A DNA stretch of 64,000 nucleotides, from NCBI GenBank assembly GCA_963712465.1, contig CAVQHY010000008.1, positions 496,001 through 560,000 on the forward strand, in the 5' to 3' direction. This DNA comes from CAVQHY01 sp963712465 (lineage in GTDB: Bacteria > Actinomycetota > Thermoleophilia > Gaiellales > Gaiellaceae). Made by a program: the position numbers and the translations under genes. Below, one piece after another: positions 9,079 through 18,538 of this stretch (positions are counted from its first letter, which is position 1; each line of letters begins with the position of its first letter). The notes below the pieces were generated by a model. It had not been told where the DNA came from and did not search any database. It saw only the letters and a list, made by a program, of their open reading frames with translations.

Positions 9079-11367
9079 ATGACGGAGCACGAACTAGAAG
9101 CTGGATCGGAACGGCTCGCCGCGCACGAACGTCTGGCGACCGGGGGCCTCGCGCGCTGGGCGCGGGCCTGCGCCACGCATCCGTGGCGCGTGATCTTCTC
9201 CTGGGTAGGGATCATCGCGCTCCTGGTCGTCCTGGTCGCCACGGTCGGAGGCTCGCTGCGGGACGAGTTCGAGATCCCGGGTTCGGACACCCAGAAGGCG
9301 ACCGACCTGATCGAGTCCGAGTTCGCGTCCGAGCAGGGCGCGGTGCTCAACGTCGTCTTCGCAGCACCGGAGGGCCAGACGCTCGACACGCCCGAGCGGC
9401 GTGCGGCGATCGAGAAGGCGATGACGCGCCTTCGGTCGCCCGAGTTCAAGCCCTCTGCCGACAAGGCCGGCCTGACCAGCGTCGACGATCCGTTCGACGC
9501 GGCGACGGTCTCGGACGACGGCCGGATCGCGTACGCCGAGGCGCAGTTCGATCAGACGATCGAGGACAAGGATCGCGACGCGGTCGTCGCCGTCGAGGAT
9601 TCCGTCCGCCAGACGGTCGAGCCGGCCGGCGTGGTGGTCGAGTTCAACGGCGACGCCGAATTTCCCCCGCTCGAGCAGGGCACGTCGGAGGCGCTCGGGA
9701 TCCTCGCGGCGATCATCGTTCTCCTCCTCCTCTTCCGGACCTTCGTGGCGGCGATCATCCCGATCGCCCTCGCGCTGATGGCGGTCGGAACCGCGTTCCT
9801 GCTGCTCTTCATCCTGGCCGGCCTGACCGCCATCAACACGGTCACGCCGATCCTGGTCTCGATGATCGGCCTCGGAGTCGGGATCGACTACTCGCTGTTC
9901 ATCGTCACCCGATTCAGACAGCTTCTCCACGAGGGGTTGTCCCCGCAGGCGGCCGCGTCCGAGGCGGGCGCGTCGGCGGGGCGCGCCGTCATCTTCGCGG
10001 GGGTCACGGTCGCGATCTCGGTGAGCGGTCTGGCCTTCATCGGCCTGGACTTCGTCACGAAGCTCGGGATCGGCAGCGCGCTCGGCGTGCTGACGACGGT
10101 GCTGATCGCCAACTCGCTGCTGCTCGCCGCACTGGCGCTCCTCGGCCACAAGATCGACCGGCTGAAGGTGCCGTTCCTCCGCCGGGTCGACGACTCGGAC
10201 GCGGGTCGTGAGAAGACGCTCGTCGCGCGCTGGGGCCGGTTCGTGACGGCGCACGCGCGGATCGTGTTCCCGGTCGTGCTGATCGCGATCCTCGCCCTGG
10301 GGGCGACGTCGGCGCTCGTGCGCCTCGGCGCGGCCGACCAGGGCACACAGCCCCTCGAGCAGACCAGCCGCCGGGCCTACGACCTGCTCGCCGAGGGCTT
10401 CGGGCCCGGCTTCAACGGCCCGATCCCGATCGTCGTCGACGTCAACGACGATCCGCAGGCGCCGCAGCGCGTGTACGAGGACGTGCAGGGCCTCGAGGGC
10501 GTGGCCTCCGTGGCCGAGCCGCAGCTCAACGACGCGGGCACCGTCGCGATCGTCTTCGTCACCCCCGACTCGGCGCCGCAGGACGAGGCGACCGACAAGC
10601 TCGTCGACCGTATCCGGGACGACGTCGTGCCGGCGGCGACCGCCGGCGGCGGCGCGCTCGCCTACGTCTCCGGGCAGACTGCCGCGTTCAAGGACATCGC
10701 CGACCAGATCGTCGAGCGGATGCCGTACTTCCTGCTCTTCATCATCGGCGTCACGTTCATCGTGCTCGCGATGGCGTTCAGATCGATCGTCGTCTCGCTG
10801 ACGGCGGCGATCACGACGATCATCTCAGCGTTCGTCGGCTTCGGCGTGCTCACCCTCGTGGTGCAGGAGGGACACCTGCTCGGCCTCACAGGCCTCGACC
10901 AGACCGGCCCGATCGAGACATTCGTCCCCCCGATCGCGTTCGCGATCCTGTTCGGGCTCTCGATGGACTACATGGTCTTCTTGATGAGCCGTATCCGCGA
11001 GGAGCACGTCCACGGCCTCAGAACGCGTGAGGCGGTCGAGCACGGCATGGCGGCGATCGGCCGGGTGATCGTCGCCGCGGCGCTGATCATGAGCGTGGTC
11101 TTCGCGGCCTTCATCCTCAGCGCCGACCGCATCCCGAAGGAGTTCGGCCTCCTGCTCGCGGTCGCGATCCTGACCGATGCGCTGATCATCCGGATGACGT
11201 TGGTGCCCGCGTTCCTCACCCTGATGGGCGAGAAGTCGTGGTACATCCCCGGCTGGCTCGATCGCCTGCTGCCGAACCTCACGATCGAGGCGCCGCACGA
11301 GGCTCTGCCCGGGCCCGGCATCGAGGGCTCGCCCGAGCCCGTGACCGAGTCGGTCGGCGGCGGGTAA
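9079..11367 (+). CDS. MMPL-family RND transporter
   Basis: A 762-residue inner-membrane RND permease of the MmpL/YdfJ type. One membrane segment sits near the N-terminus (about 42-62), then a periplasmic loop, a five-helix bundle (about 215-370) with the family signature GLGVGIDYSLFIVTRFRQ, a second loop, and a second bundle (about 540-730) with GLSMDYMVFLMSRIREE. The Asp of each IDY/MDY motif is the expected proton-relay residue. Family members export lipids or hydrophobic compounds using the proton gradient; the substrate here is unknown. A terminator-like hairpin follows the stop. Confidence 0.92.
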   Translation: MTEHELEAGSERLAAHERLATGGLARWARACATHPWRVIFSWVGIIALLVVLVATVGGSLRDEFEIPGSDTQKATDLIESEFASEQGAVLNVVFAAPEGQTLDTPERRAAIEKAMTRLRSPEFKPSADKAGLTSVDDPFDAATVSDDGRIAYAEAQFDQTIEDKDRDAVVAVEDSVRQTVEPAGVVVEFNGDAEFPPLEQGTSEALGILAAIIVLLLLFRTFVAAIIPIALALMAVGTAFLLLFILAGLTAINTVTPILVSMIGLGVGIDYSLFIVTRFRQLLHEGLSPQAAASEAGASAGRAVIFAGVTVAISVSGLAFIGLDFVTKLGIGSALGVLTTVLIANSLLLAALALLGHKIDRLKVPFLRRVDDSDAGREKTLVARWGRFVTAHARIVFPVVLIAILALGATSALVRLGAADQGTQPLEQTSRRAYDLLAEGFGPGFNGPIPIVVDVNDDPQAPQRVYEDVQGLEGVASVAEPQLNDAGTVAIVFVTPDSAPQDEATDKLVDRIRDDVVPAATAGGGALAYVSGQTAAFKDIADQIVERMPYFLLFIIGVTFIVLAMAFRSIVVSLTAAITTIISAFVGFGVLTLVVQEGHLLGLTGLDQTGPIETFVPPIAFAILFGLSMDYMVFLMSRIREEHVHGLRTREAVEHGMAAIGRVIVAAALIMSVVFAAFILSADRIPKEFGLLLAVAILTDALIIRMTLVPAFLTLMGEKSWYIPGWLDRLLPNLTIEAPHEALPGPGIEGSPEPVTESVGGG

Positions 11368-11379
11368 GCAAGACCTTCA

Positions 11380-11409
11380 GGCGGCGGAGCGCAGCGCGGC
11401 TCCGCCGCC
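11380..11409 (+). terminator. hairpin after MMPL transporter
   Basis: An 11-bp perfect inverted repeat (GGCGGCGGAGC, 8-base loop, GCTCCGCCGCC) begins 12 bases after the transporter stop. There is no T-run, as is common for actinobacterial stem-only terminators. Confidence 0.6.
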
Positions 11410-11468
11410 CGGCCGTCGATGCTCCTCGCCATCCTCAGGCGAGCGACTCGTAGTGACAGAGTGACCGG

Positions 11469-11879
11469 ATGACGACGATGGCCGACCTCGACGAGTTCGC
11501 CTTGGCGATGCCGCAGGCGACGAAGGAGGTGTCCGAAGACGGCCGGCCGGCCTACCTCGTGCACGGCAAGCTCTTCTGCTGCCATCGCAGCCGCCGGCGG
11601 GACGCGGTCGATCCGGACACGGGCGAGCGGCTCGACGACGTGCTGATGTTCCGCGTCGCCGATCTCGGCGTGAAGGAGCTGATGCTCGCCGACGACCGCG
11701 GCGTCTTCTTCACGACGCCCCATTTCGACGGCTACCCCGCCGTGCTCGTGCGCATCCCCGACCTCGGCCGCATCGACCGGGACGAGCTGCGCGACGTCGT
11801 GGTCGAGGCGTGGCTGACCCGGGCACACAAGCGCGTGGCAAGGGCCTGGCTCGACGAGCACGGGCAGGCAGAGGACTGA
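11469..11879 (+). CDS. MmcQ/YjbR family protein
   Basis: A 136-residue protein of the MmcQ/YjbR fold (CyaY-like DNA-binding superfamily). Recognisable parts are the N-terminal FALAMPQATKEVS with the following GRPAYLVHGKLFC strand, FFTTPHFDGYPAVLVRI in the middle and the C-terminal VVEAWLTRAHKRVARAWL helix. These proteins are proposed to bind DNA through a two-sided alpha/beta surface, but a physiological role is not settled. Stand-alone gene downstream of a hairpin. Confidence 0.82.
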   Translation: MTTMADLDEFALAMPQATKEVSEDGRPAYLVHGKLFCCHRSRRRDAVDPDTGERLDDVLMFRVADLGVKELMLADDRGVFFTTPHFDGYPAVLVRIPDLGRIDRDELRDVVVEAWLTRAHKRVARAWLDEHGQAED

Positions 11880-12121
11880 GTCGAGCGGCGTGCTGCTGCT
11901 GCAAAGCTACGGGCCGGTTCGTTGACGCATCTCGAGCAGTGTCTCGTCGTCGAGCTCAGCCGGCGGCGCCGGTCGAGTTGTCGGCGATGGGCCTGGACGG
12001 TCGACCATTCCGTTCCAGACGAGAACGACGTGATCCTCGTCTGTCGAGCATCGGTCCACCGTCCGCTCGGTGCGACCCGGGTCGTCGGGGCTGGGATCCA
12101 CCGCGAGAGGGTCAGCTGCGC

Positions 12122-13258
12122 CTACGCCGGCGAGGGGAGTCGCGACCCGGCCGCTCCCGGCTCCGTTCGGCGTCCCGGCGACCTGTTGGCCGCGATGTGG
12201 TCTGCCACGCGCCTCGCGTCCCTGCCCGCTCCGAGAACCAGCATCGAGCTGAAGGAGTGGAGGAAGAGCATCCCCACGAAGTACAGGCCGGGGAAGTCGG
12301 CGACGACACCGCGGTGCTGGCGGGGGTAGCCGTCCTCGTATTCGATTGGCAGATCGATCCAGCGGTAGTTCGAGCGAAAGCCGGTGCACCAGATGACGTT
12401 CGCGACGTCGACGATCCGTCCGTCCTCCAGCAACGGACGCCCGTCCTGCACACCCACCGCCCGCGCGAGGACCCGCTCCACCCCGGCCTCGGCCAGGTCG
12501 CCCGACCTGACCCGGAGCAACGGGGCGCCGTGACCCCGGACCTCCGGACGCATCTTCCGGCCGATCGGCGTGTCGACCGTCAGCACGCGAGTGGCGAGCA
12601 ACTTGAGCAGCGGGCTCGCCACTCGCGCACGACGGCTCTCGATCGAGAACGGAAGCTGACCTCGATCAGGGCCCACGAGCATCGTGCTGTGCTCGCCGGC
12701 GACCTCGAAGGCGATGTCGCCGCCCGAGTGCGAGGCGCCGACGACGAGGACGGGGCCCTCCTGCAGCTGGGCCGGGCTTCGGTAGTCGTTCGAGTGGAGC
12801 TGGGTGATCTGCGGATCGAGCTGCGAGGCGAAGTCGGGGACGACCGGGTCTTGCATGACCCCGGTCGCGACGACGACGTTATCGGCCTCGAAGCGCCTCT
12901 CGCCCGCCGTGACCACGTAGCGATCCTCGCTCCTGGCGAGCCCCTCGACATGGACACGGCTACGAACCGGCAGCTCGAACCGGGTCGCATACGCCTGGAG
13001 GTAGTCCGCCATCTCGTGCGCGCTTGGGAAGCTGCTGCCTCGTGCCGGAAAGGCCATGCCGGGAAGGGCGTCGTATCGCGCCGGGGTGTACAGGCGAAGC
13101 GACGGCCAGCGCCGGCGCCATGAATCGCCGACCTGGTCGCTGCCGTCGAGGATCACGAAGCTCGCGCCCTGCCGCTTCAGGTGGTATCCGGTCGCGAGAC
13201 CCGCCTGGCCCCCACCGAGGACAACCGTGTCGAACTGCTCTGTCGTGTGCGCCGTCAT
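12122..13258 (-). CDS. flavin-containing monooxygenase-like NAD(P)/FAD oxidoreductase (CzcO type)
   Basis: A 378-residue two-dinucleotide flavoprotein. The FAD-binding GxGxxG is near residues 12-20 (VVLGGGQAGLATGYHL), followed by the family motif GDSWRRRWPSLRLYTP. A second Rossmann motif for NADPH is near 168-178 (VLVVGASHSGGDIA), and ATG/WCTGFRSNY marks the C-terminal FAD contact. This is the CzcO/YUCCA-type single-component monooxygenase group, cytosolic, substrate unknown. The C-terminal tail (about 355-378) is Arg/Pro-rich and probably disordered. Confidence 0.87.
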   Translation of the reverse strand: MTAHTTEQFDTVVLGGGQAGLATGYHLKRQGASFVILDGSDQVGDSWRRRWPSLRLYTPARYDALPGMAFPARGSSFPSAHEMADYLQAYATRFELPVRSRVHVEGLARSEDRYVVTAGERRFEADNVVVATGVMQDPVVPDFASQLDPQITQLHSNDYRSPAQLQEGPVLVVGASHSGGDIAFEVAGEHSTMLVGPDRGQLPFSIESRRARVASPLLKLLATRVLTVDTPIGRKMRPEVRGHGAPLLRVRSGDLAEAGVERVLARAVGVQDGRPLLEDGRIVDVANVIWCTGFRSNYRWIDLPIEYEDGYPRQHRGVVADFPGLYFVGMLFLHSFSSMLVLGAGRDARRVADHIAANRSPGRRTEPGAAGSRLPSPA

Positions 13259-13374
13259 CTCCGTCTCCCTTCGTCGCTGTCATCGACCCTAGGGCTGACG
13301 GACGAGGTGCGCATCGGAGAAATCGACCAACCCGCAGGCGAGCGTTCGTGGTCATTTCTGACCATGCTGCGGGC

Positions 13375-15021
13375 TCAGAGGAGCTCGTGCTCGAAGGCGA
13401 ACGCAGTGGCCGCAGTCCGCGAGGACAGGCCGAGCTTCGCGAAGATGTTCTGGAGGTGGCGGGCGACGGTGTGCTCGCTGATGACGAGCGTCGTCGCGAT
13501 TTCACGGTTGCTGCTTCCTCCTGCGACGAGCCGCAACACCTCCAGCTCGCGGGGAGACAGTCCGAACGTCTCGGCCGGCCGCGCCGGCGCGAGGAGCGCC
13601 TCGACGCGAGCGAGATCCGGCGCGGCCCCGAGGTCGTCGAAGATGCCTCGCGCCGCCTCGAGCTCCAACGTCGCCGCGTCCTCGTCACCGAGCGCGCGGC
13701 AGGCCTCGCCGAGGAGCGTTCGGGTGCGCGCGACCTCGTACGGAGCGTCGAGCTCTTGCCAGACGAGCAAGGCCTCACGGAGCGCGCTCAGGGCGGCCTG
13801 CGCATCGCCGTCGGCAAGCTCCACGGCGCCGCGGGCGTACGCGACGATCGCACCGAGCATCGGGCTCTCGTACGCGGCCGCGATCTCCTCGAGCTCGCGG
13901 CACGCGTCGCGCGCCTCGTCCAGCCTTCCGATGGCCAGGCCGATCTCGACATAGGCGGGAAGCAGGGCCGCACGCTTGAGTCGGTCGGCGATCTCGCCGC
14001 TCGCCCGACGAATCGCAGCGGCAGCCGCCCTGTCGTCGCCCTGCGCCAGCCGCAACTGCGCCAGACCCGGCTGCGGCTCCCAGCCGGATCGGCTTGCCTC
14101 GCGGTACGCCTGCTCGGCAGCGGCGAACTCACCCTGCAGCCGGAGCAGCTCTCCCTGACGGTAATGAGCGACGCCGCCCGCTGCGCGGTTGTTCGTCGCG
14201 ACCAACCGCCGGCTGGCACGCCGTGCCTCCTCCAGCGCGTCAGACCACGAACCACTCAGCTGCAGAATCTCGGCGCGGTGGATCAGGCACCGGCCCGTGA
14301 ACGCGATCAGATCCGGTTGGCGCTCCGTCCATCGAGTCAACGCCGCCGTCCACTCGCGCGCCCGCCGCACGTCGTAGACGCCCTGGCAGGCGAGAATGAC
14401 GCCGCAGTAGACCAATCCGGCCACCAGCGGGGACACGTCCTCGGACGTGACCGAGACCATCGCTTCGTCGAGCAACGCGAGACCCTCGCCCGCTCTCCCG
14501 TCCTTCAACAGCATGTGGCCCTGCGCGTGGATCGCGAGGGCAAAGAGGTCGCGATCGTCGAACCGCTCACCGATCGTGACTGCTTCACCTGCGGCCCGGG
14601 CTGCGGCCGCGTAGTCGCCTGCGGCCTCACGCTCGAACACGAGCGGCAAGAGCAGGTAGCCGCGCTCCGAGCACTCGCGCGGATCCTGATCGAGCAGCCG
14701 CTGGGCACGCCCCAGCCACCCGCTCGCCGGCCCCAGCTCACCCTGCGCGGCAAGATGCAGTCCGACCCACAGAGCCGCCCGGACGCCTCGCAGGGTCTCA
14801 CCTGCGGCCAGGTACCGGTGGTGGGCCCGCTCGAGCGCGCTGACCCACTCGTCGTCCCGGCCGAGCATGTACGCGGACAGCGCGAGCCGCTCGAGATCCT
14901 CTGGCGCCAGCGACGTCTCACGCTCGGCGCGTGACAGCGACTCGTAGGCGTCCAGCCAAGCCCGCCTCGCACAGGCCTCCCGGCCCCGCTCAAGTTCGTC
15001 GACGCTAGCCACCGCTGTCAC
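13375..15021 (-). CDS. LuxR-type transcriptional regulator with TPR-like repeats
   Basis: About 548 residues from the proposed GTG at 15021 (the open frame reaches 15096, but its first 25 residues look non-coding). Most of the protein is helical TPR-like repeats from the start to about 480 (for example ERGREACARRAWLDAYESLSRAE). The C-terminal 60 residues form a LuxR/GerE helix-turn-helix (LSPRELEVLRLVAGGSSNREI, then SEHTVARHLQNIFAKLGLSSR). There is no AAA/Walker motif, unlike the larger regulator at 24-27 kb. The partner or ligand of the TPR part is unknown. Divergent from the cyclic-nucleotide-binding gene, about 120 bases apart. Confidence 0.85.
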   Translation of the reverse strand: MTAVASVDELERGREACARRAWLDAYESLSRAERETSLAPEDLERLALSAYMLGRDDEWVSALERAHHRYLAAGETLRGVRAALWVGLHLAAQGELGPASGWLGRAQRLLDQDPRECSERGYLLLPLVFEREAAGDYAAAARAAGEAVTIGERFDDRDLFALAIHAQGHMLLKDGRAGEGLALLDEAMVSVTSEDVSPLVAGLVYCGVILACQGVYDVRRAREWTAALTRWTERQPDLIAFTGRCLIHRAEILQLSGSWSDALEEARRASRRLVATNNRAAGGVAHYRQGELLRLQGEFAAAEQAYREASRSGWEPQPGLAQLRLAQGDDRAAAAAIRRASGEIADRLKRAALLPAYVEIGLAIGRLDEARDACRELEEIAAAYESPMLGAIVAYARGAVELADGDAQAALSALREALLVWQELDAPYEVARTRTLLGEACRALGDEDAATLELEAARGIFDDLGAAPDLARVEALLAPARPAETFGLSPRELEVLRLVAGGSSNREIATTLVISEHTVARHLQNIFAKLGLSSRTAATAFAFEHELL

Positions 15022-15144
15022 GAGACGGTATCCCAACGAGGTCTCCGCGAGGGAGCACGGAGACTGTCCGACGAAACGTGGGTGGACACCGCCCACGGTG
15101 GTCCGGAGCGACCTACACTAGGCCGTCGACGAAAGGGGTGCAGC

Positions 15145-16137
15145 ATGCGCATCGAGTCCGCGGTCACGTCGATCTCCTGGATTCCGTCCGAGGCAATCGA
15201 GGGGATGCCGAAGCTTCCGTTCGAGATCGGGATCGGCCACTACGACGAGCCGCCGCCCGACCGGCTCGTGGAGGGAGATCTCGAGCGCTTGCGGGATGCG
15301 GATCGCTACCGCGAGGCGAACCATCTCGCCGCCTGGATCGAAGTCGAAGGCGGCAAGATCACCGGGCACGGGTATGCGGGCGGCGGATACGTCGGTTCGA
15401 CGGCGTTTCGCTTCGGGATCAAGGACGTGATCGTTCCCGGTGTCGCCTTCGACGTGCTGCAGGCGGAGCCCGTGGTGGAGGCGGAGGCGGTTCGCTTCGT
15501 CCAGACCGTGGGAGGCCGCGCGGGGTTTCCCGCCCCGCGTCGGGTGAAGGGAAAGCCGTTCATGCGGATCCAGTCGGCGACAGCGTGGACGACCCTGGGC
15601 CTCACGATCCGGGCCGACGGGACGTCGGAGCACGAGGTCGTCGGCGCAAGCCCGTTCCCGCGGCACTGGGTCTACGGCCAGGACGGAGAGCTCGCGCAGA
15701 AGTCCGGAACGGTGGACTTCAAGACCTGGTATCGGGAGACGCACGGCGCCAACACCCCCTGGGGCGAAGAGGACTCGGAAGCGTTCGTCACGAGCGCCGA
15801 GACCGCGCTCGAGCGCGAGCTGTCGCGCTCGCTGATGGGCAGCAAGGCCGCGGCGAAGCGGCGGGCGCTCGAGCCCGGGGAGACGCTTGTCGAACAGGGC
15901 GACGCGGGCGACGAGCTCTTCCTGCTGCTCGACGGCGTCCTCACCGTCGAGATCGACGGCGAGGAGGTAGCCGAGATCGGGCCCGGCGCGATCCTGGGCG
16001 AGCGGGCTCGGCTCGACGGGGGTCGGAGGACAGCGACGCTCAGAGCGAGAACGAAATGCCGCGTCGCAGTCGTGCCGGCCGACGCAGTCGACCAGTCGGC
16101 GGCGAAACAGCTGGCGGCAGGCCGCGAAGGATCCTGA
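15145..16137 (+). CDS. cyclic nucleotide-binding domain protein
   Basis: A 330-residue protein starting at ATG 15145. Residues about 1-235 form an unrecognised beta-rich domain with repeated Gly-rich strands (GKITGHGYAGGGYVG). The C-terminal 90 residues are a cNMP-binding beta-roll (LEPGETLVEQGDAGDELFLLLDG) with a phosphate-binding cassette reading GPGAILGERARLDGGRRTA, keeping the Gly-Glu and Arg-Thr-Ala positions that contact the nucleotide in CAP-type domains. There is no DNA-binding domain, so this is a cyclic-nucleotide effector rather than a CRP-type regulator. The next gene, convergent 157 bases away, carries a class III cyclase module. Confidence 0.82.
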   Translation: MRIESAVTSISWIPSEAIEGMPKLPFEIGIGHYDEPPPDRLVEGDLERLRDADRYREANHLAAWIEVEGGKITGHGYAGGGYVGSTAFRFGIKDVIVPGVAFDVLQAEPVVEAEAVRFVQTVGGRAGFPAPRRVKGKPFMRIQSATAWTTLGLTIRADGTSEHEVVGASPFPRHWVYGQDGELAQKSGTVDFKTWYRETHGANTPWGEEDSEAFVTSAETALERELSRSLMGSKAAAKRRALEPGETLVEQGDAGDELFLLLDGVLTVEIDGEEVAEIGPGAILGERARLDGGRRTATLRARTKCRVAVVPADAVDQSAAKQLAAGREGS

Positions 16138-16294
16138 GACGTGTGACGTGCCCGCGTCACCGTTCACAGGTTGACGACTATCGCCAGCCTCATCCGAACG
16201 GCACCGTGCGTGTCGCAACGGTGGGCATTGACCGCCATGAGCGCGGTCGCTGGTGTCCCGAGAACGGCGAAACCCGATCCGAGAGCCGCTCGGC

Positions 16295-18427
16295 TCATCG
16301 GGAGGCTGCGAACAAGCCCCATTTGCCCGGTGCTCCCGACAGCTCGTGCTCGCCGCGCTCCTCGAAGTCGATGCCGGAGCCGGCGACGATGTCCTTGACC
16401 GTTCTCGACACGAGCACCTCGCCAGGACGGGCGGCTGCGGCGATGCTCGCGCCGATCTGGACGGCGATTCCGCGCACGCCCGCGTTCCCTCGTTCGATCT
16501 CGCCGGTGTGGACGCCGGCTCGCAGCTCGAGGCCGAGGTCGCGGACCGAACCGACGATCGCCGACGCGCAGCGAACGGCACGGGCGGGACCGTCGAAGGT
16601 CGCGACCAGCCCCTCACCGTCATTGCCGACCTCACAGCCTCGAAAGCGCACGATCTGGGCGCGCACGACCCGGTTGTACCGTGCGAGCAACTCGCTCGAG
16701 GCGCTGTCGTCCACGTTGGCCGGCTTGACGATGTCGGTGAAGAGGAGGGTGGCGAGGACGCGGTCGGGCTCGACGTCGTCGCGGAGTCCGGAGAGAAACC
16801 GTTCGATCTCGTCGAGCAACGACTCGCGGTCGCCCTCCCACGGCAGGTGATCGTTGCCCGGCACCTCGACCATGCGCGCGCCCGGGATGCGCTCGCCCAT
16901 GAATCGAGATCGGTCGCGGAAGTACTCCTCTGCGCGGTAGAGCACGAGCGTCGGCACGCTGATCGTCGGCAGCAGGTCGCGAATGTCGATCTCGGCGTTC
17001 ATCAGTCGAATCGCCCTGTTCGCGCCGGGGCTCGCGCCGCGCCGCACGTACGACGTGTACCAGCGCATCGCCTCCGTGTCGGGCGCGATCTGCGGAGCGA
17101 CCCGTTCGAGCCAGTTTCTCGTCGTCGCTGAAGCCCAGTCGTCTTCCTCGAGCACGGCGAGGCGCCTGCGGAGATCCTCGTCGCTTGCCCCGAGGGGGAA
17201 GTCGGGCGCCCACGACTGCCGCGGGAAGGCCCCCATCAGGACGAGCGCGAACGTTCGCTGCGGGTGCGTCGCGGCGAAGAGCGTCGACATCGATCCGCCT
17301 TCGGAGATGCCCAGCAGCACCGCCCGCTCGGACCCGACGGCGTCCAGCACCGCACGCACGTCGTCCATGCGCGTCTCAAGGTCGGGTAAGCGCTCCGGCG
17401 AGACCCTGTCCGAGAGGCCGGTGCCGCGCTTGTCAAAGAGGATGAGCCGCCCCATGGACGCGAGCCGCCGGTAGAAGTCGGCCAGCTTCGGGTTCTCCCA
17501 TCCTGGCTGGAAGGTGCATACCCAGCCGTGAACGAGAACGAGGTCGAGCGGCCCGTCGCCGACGATCTGGTAGGCGATCCTGATGTCGCCGCTGCGGGCG
17601 TAGGCGACGTCGCCGTGCCGGCCGGCGGTTACGAATCCGGCCGATTGATCCGGCGTGAACGTGACGGCGCCCGTCTCCGAGGAGGGCGGCAGCTCGAGCG
17701 TCGGATCCTGCTGGAGCATCCGCCGCTGGAGCTCGCGAAGCGACGCAGACGGCTCGATCCCCAGCTCGTCTGCGAGCGTCCGCCGAAACGCCTGGTAGCT
17801 GGCGAGCCCGTCTGCGTGCCGGCCCGACCGGTAGAGCGCGAGCATGTGCTGCGAGCGGACGCGCTCGCGAAGCGGGTGCTCGGCGATCAGTGCTTCGAGC
17901 TCACCGACCACGTCGCGGTGATGGCCGAGCGCGAGGTCGGCCTCGATCCGCCACTCGAGCGCGGCGAGGCGGAGCTCCTCGAGACGGGCGCCCTCGTGCC
18001 TGGCGAACGGCTCCGAGAACTCGGCCAGCGCGGCCCCGCGCCAGAGCGCGAGCCCCTCACCCAGCAGCTCTCTCGCCTTCCGGGCATTGCCCTGCGAGAG
18101 CGGGTGGCGAGCGTCGGCGACTGCGCGCTCGAACCGGGCCAGGTCGAGCTCGTCGTCTCCCACCTCGAGCACGTAGCCTGGACGGCGGGTGTGCAGCCGT
18201 GGTTCGGGAAGCGCCTTCCGCAGATGCGAGACGTGGATCTGCACCATCTTCTGAGCCGAGTCCGGAACGTCCTCGCCCCAGAGAGAGTCGATGATCCGCT
18301 CGCGGGAGAGTGTGCGGTTCGCGTGCAGGAGCAGGATCGCGAGGAGAGCCCGCTGCTTGCCTGCCGCGATCTGCAACGGGGCATGACCATCGAGCACCTC
18401 TAGCGGGCCGAGCAAGCGAAAGTCCAT
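16295..18427 (-). CDS. SARP/BTAD regulator fused to alpha/beta hydrolase and class III nucleotide cyclase domain
   Basis: A 710-residue three-module protein. Residues 1-90 are an OmpR/SARP winged helix (LLGPLEVLDGHAPLQIAAGKQ, LWGEDVPDSA, VSHLRKAL). About 95-240 form the BTAD helical domain. About 275-530 are an alpha/beta hydrolase with VHGW, FDKRGTGLSD and the nucleophile elbow GISEGGS. The last 155 residues are a class III cyclase homology domain (TLLFTDIV, NDGEGLVATFDGPARAV, RAGVHTGEIE). Both likely metal-binding Asp residues are present (FTDIV, NDG), but the usual transition-state Arg of the GAR motif is replaced by Ser (VQIGASIAAAARPGE), so activity may be weak, altered or lost. Hydrolase-cyclase fusions such as mycobacterial Rv1900c are known; the SARP head makes it DNA-binding as well. 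Confidence 0.88.
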   Translation of the reverse strand: MDFRLLGPLEVLDGHAPLQIAAGKQRALLAILLLHANRTLSRERIIDSLWGEDVPDSAQKMVQIHVSHLRKALPEPRLHTRRPGYVLEVGDDELDLARFERAVADARHPLSQGNARKARELLGEGLALWRGAALAEFSEPFARHEGARLEELRLAALEWRIEADLALGHHRDVVGELEALIAEHPLRERVRSQHMLALYRSGRHADGLASYQAFRRTLADELGIEPSASLRELQRRMLQQDPTLELPPSSETGAVTFTPDQSAGFVTAGRHGDVAYARSGDIRIAYQIVGDGPLDLVLVHGWVCTFQPGWENPKLADFYRRLASMGRLILFDKRGTGLSDRVSPERLPDLETRMDDVRAVLDAVGSERAVLLGISEGGSMSTLFAATHPQRTFALVLMGAFPRQSWAPDFPLGASDEDLRRRLAVLEEDDWASATTRNWLERVAPQIAPDTEAMRWYTSYVRRGASPGANRAIRLMNAEIDIRDLLPTISVPTLVLYRAEEYFRDRSRFMGERIPGARMVEVPGNDHLPWEGDRESLLDEIERFLSGLRDDVEPDRVLATLLFTDIVKPANVDDSASSELLARYNRVVRAQIVRFRGCEVGNDGEGLVATFDGPARAVRCASAIVGSVRDLGLELRAGVHTGEIERGNAGVRGIAVQIGASIAAAARPGEVLVSRTVKDIVAGSGIDFEERGEHELSGAPGKWGLFAASR

Positions 18428-18538
18428 CTCGAGACGCGTTCGACGTTACCACTGCCGCGCCCCTCCGGCGGGTCGTGACAGGACTCGACAATCCCGAGGA
18501 TGCGAACGCGTCCCGGGCTTCGCGTCCGGCGTTGCTTC

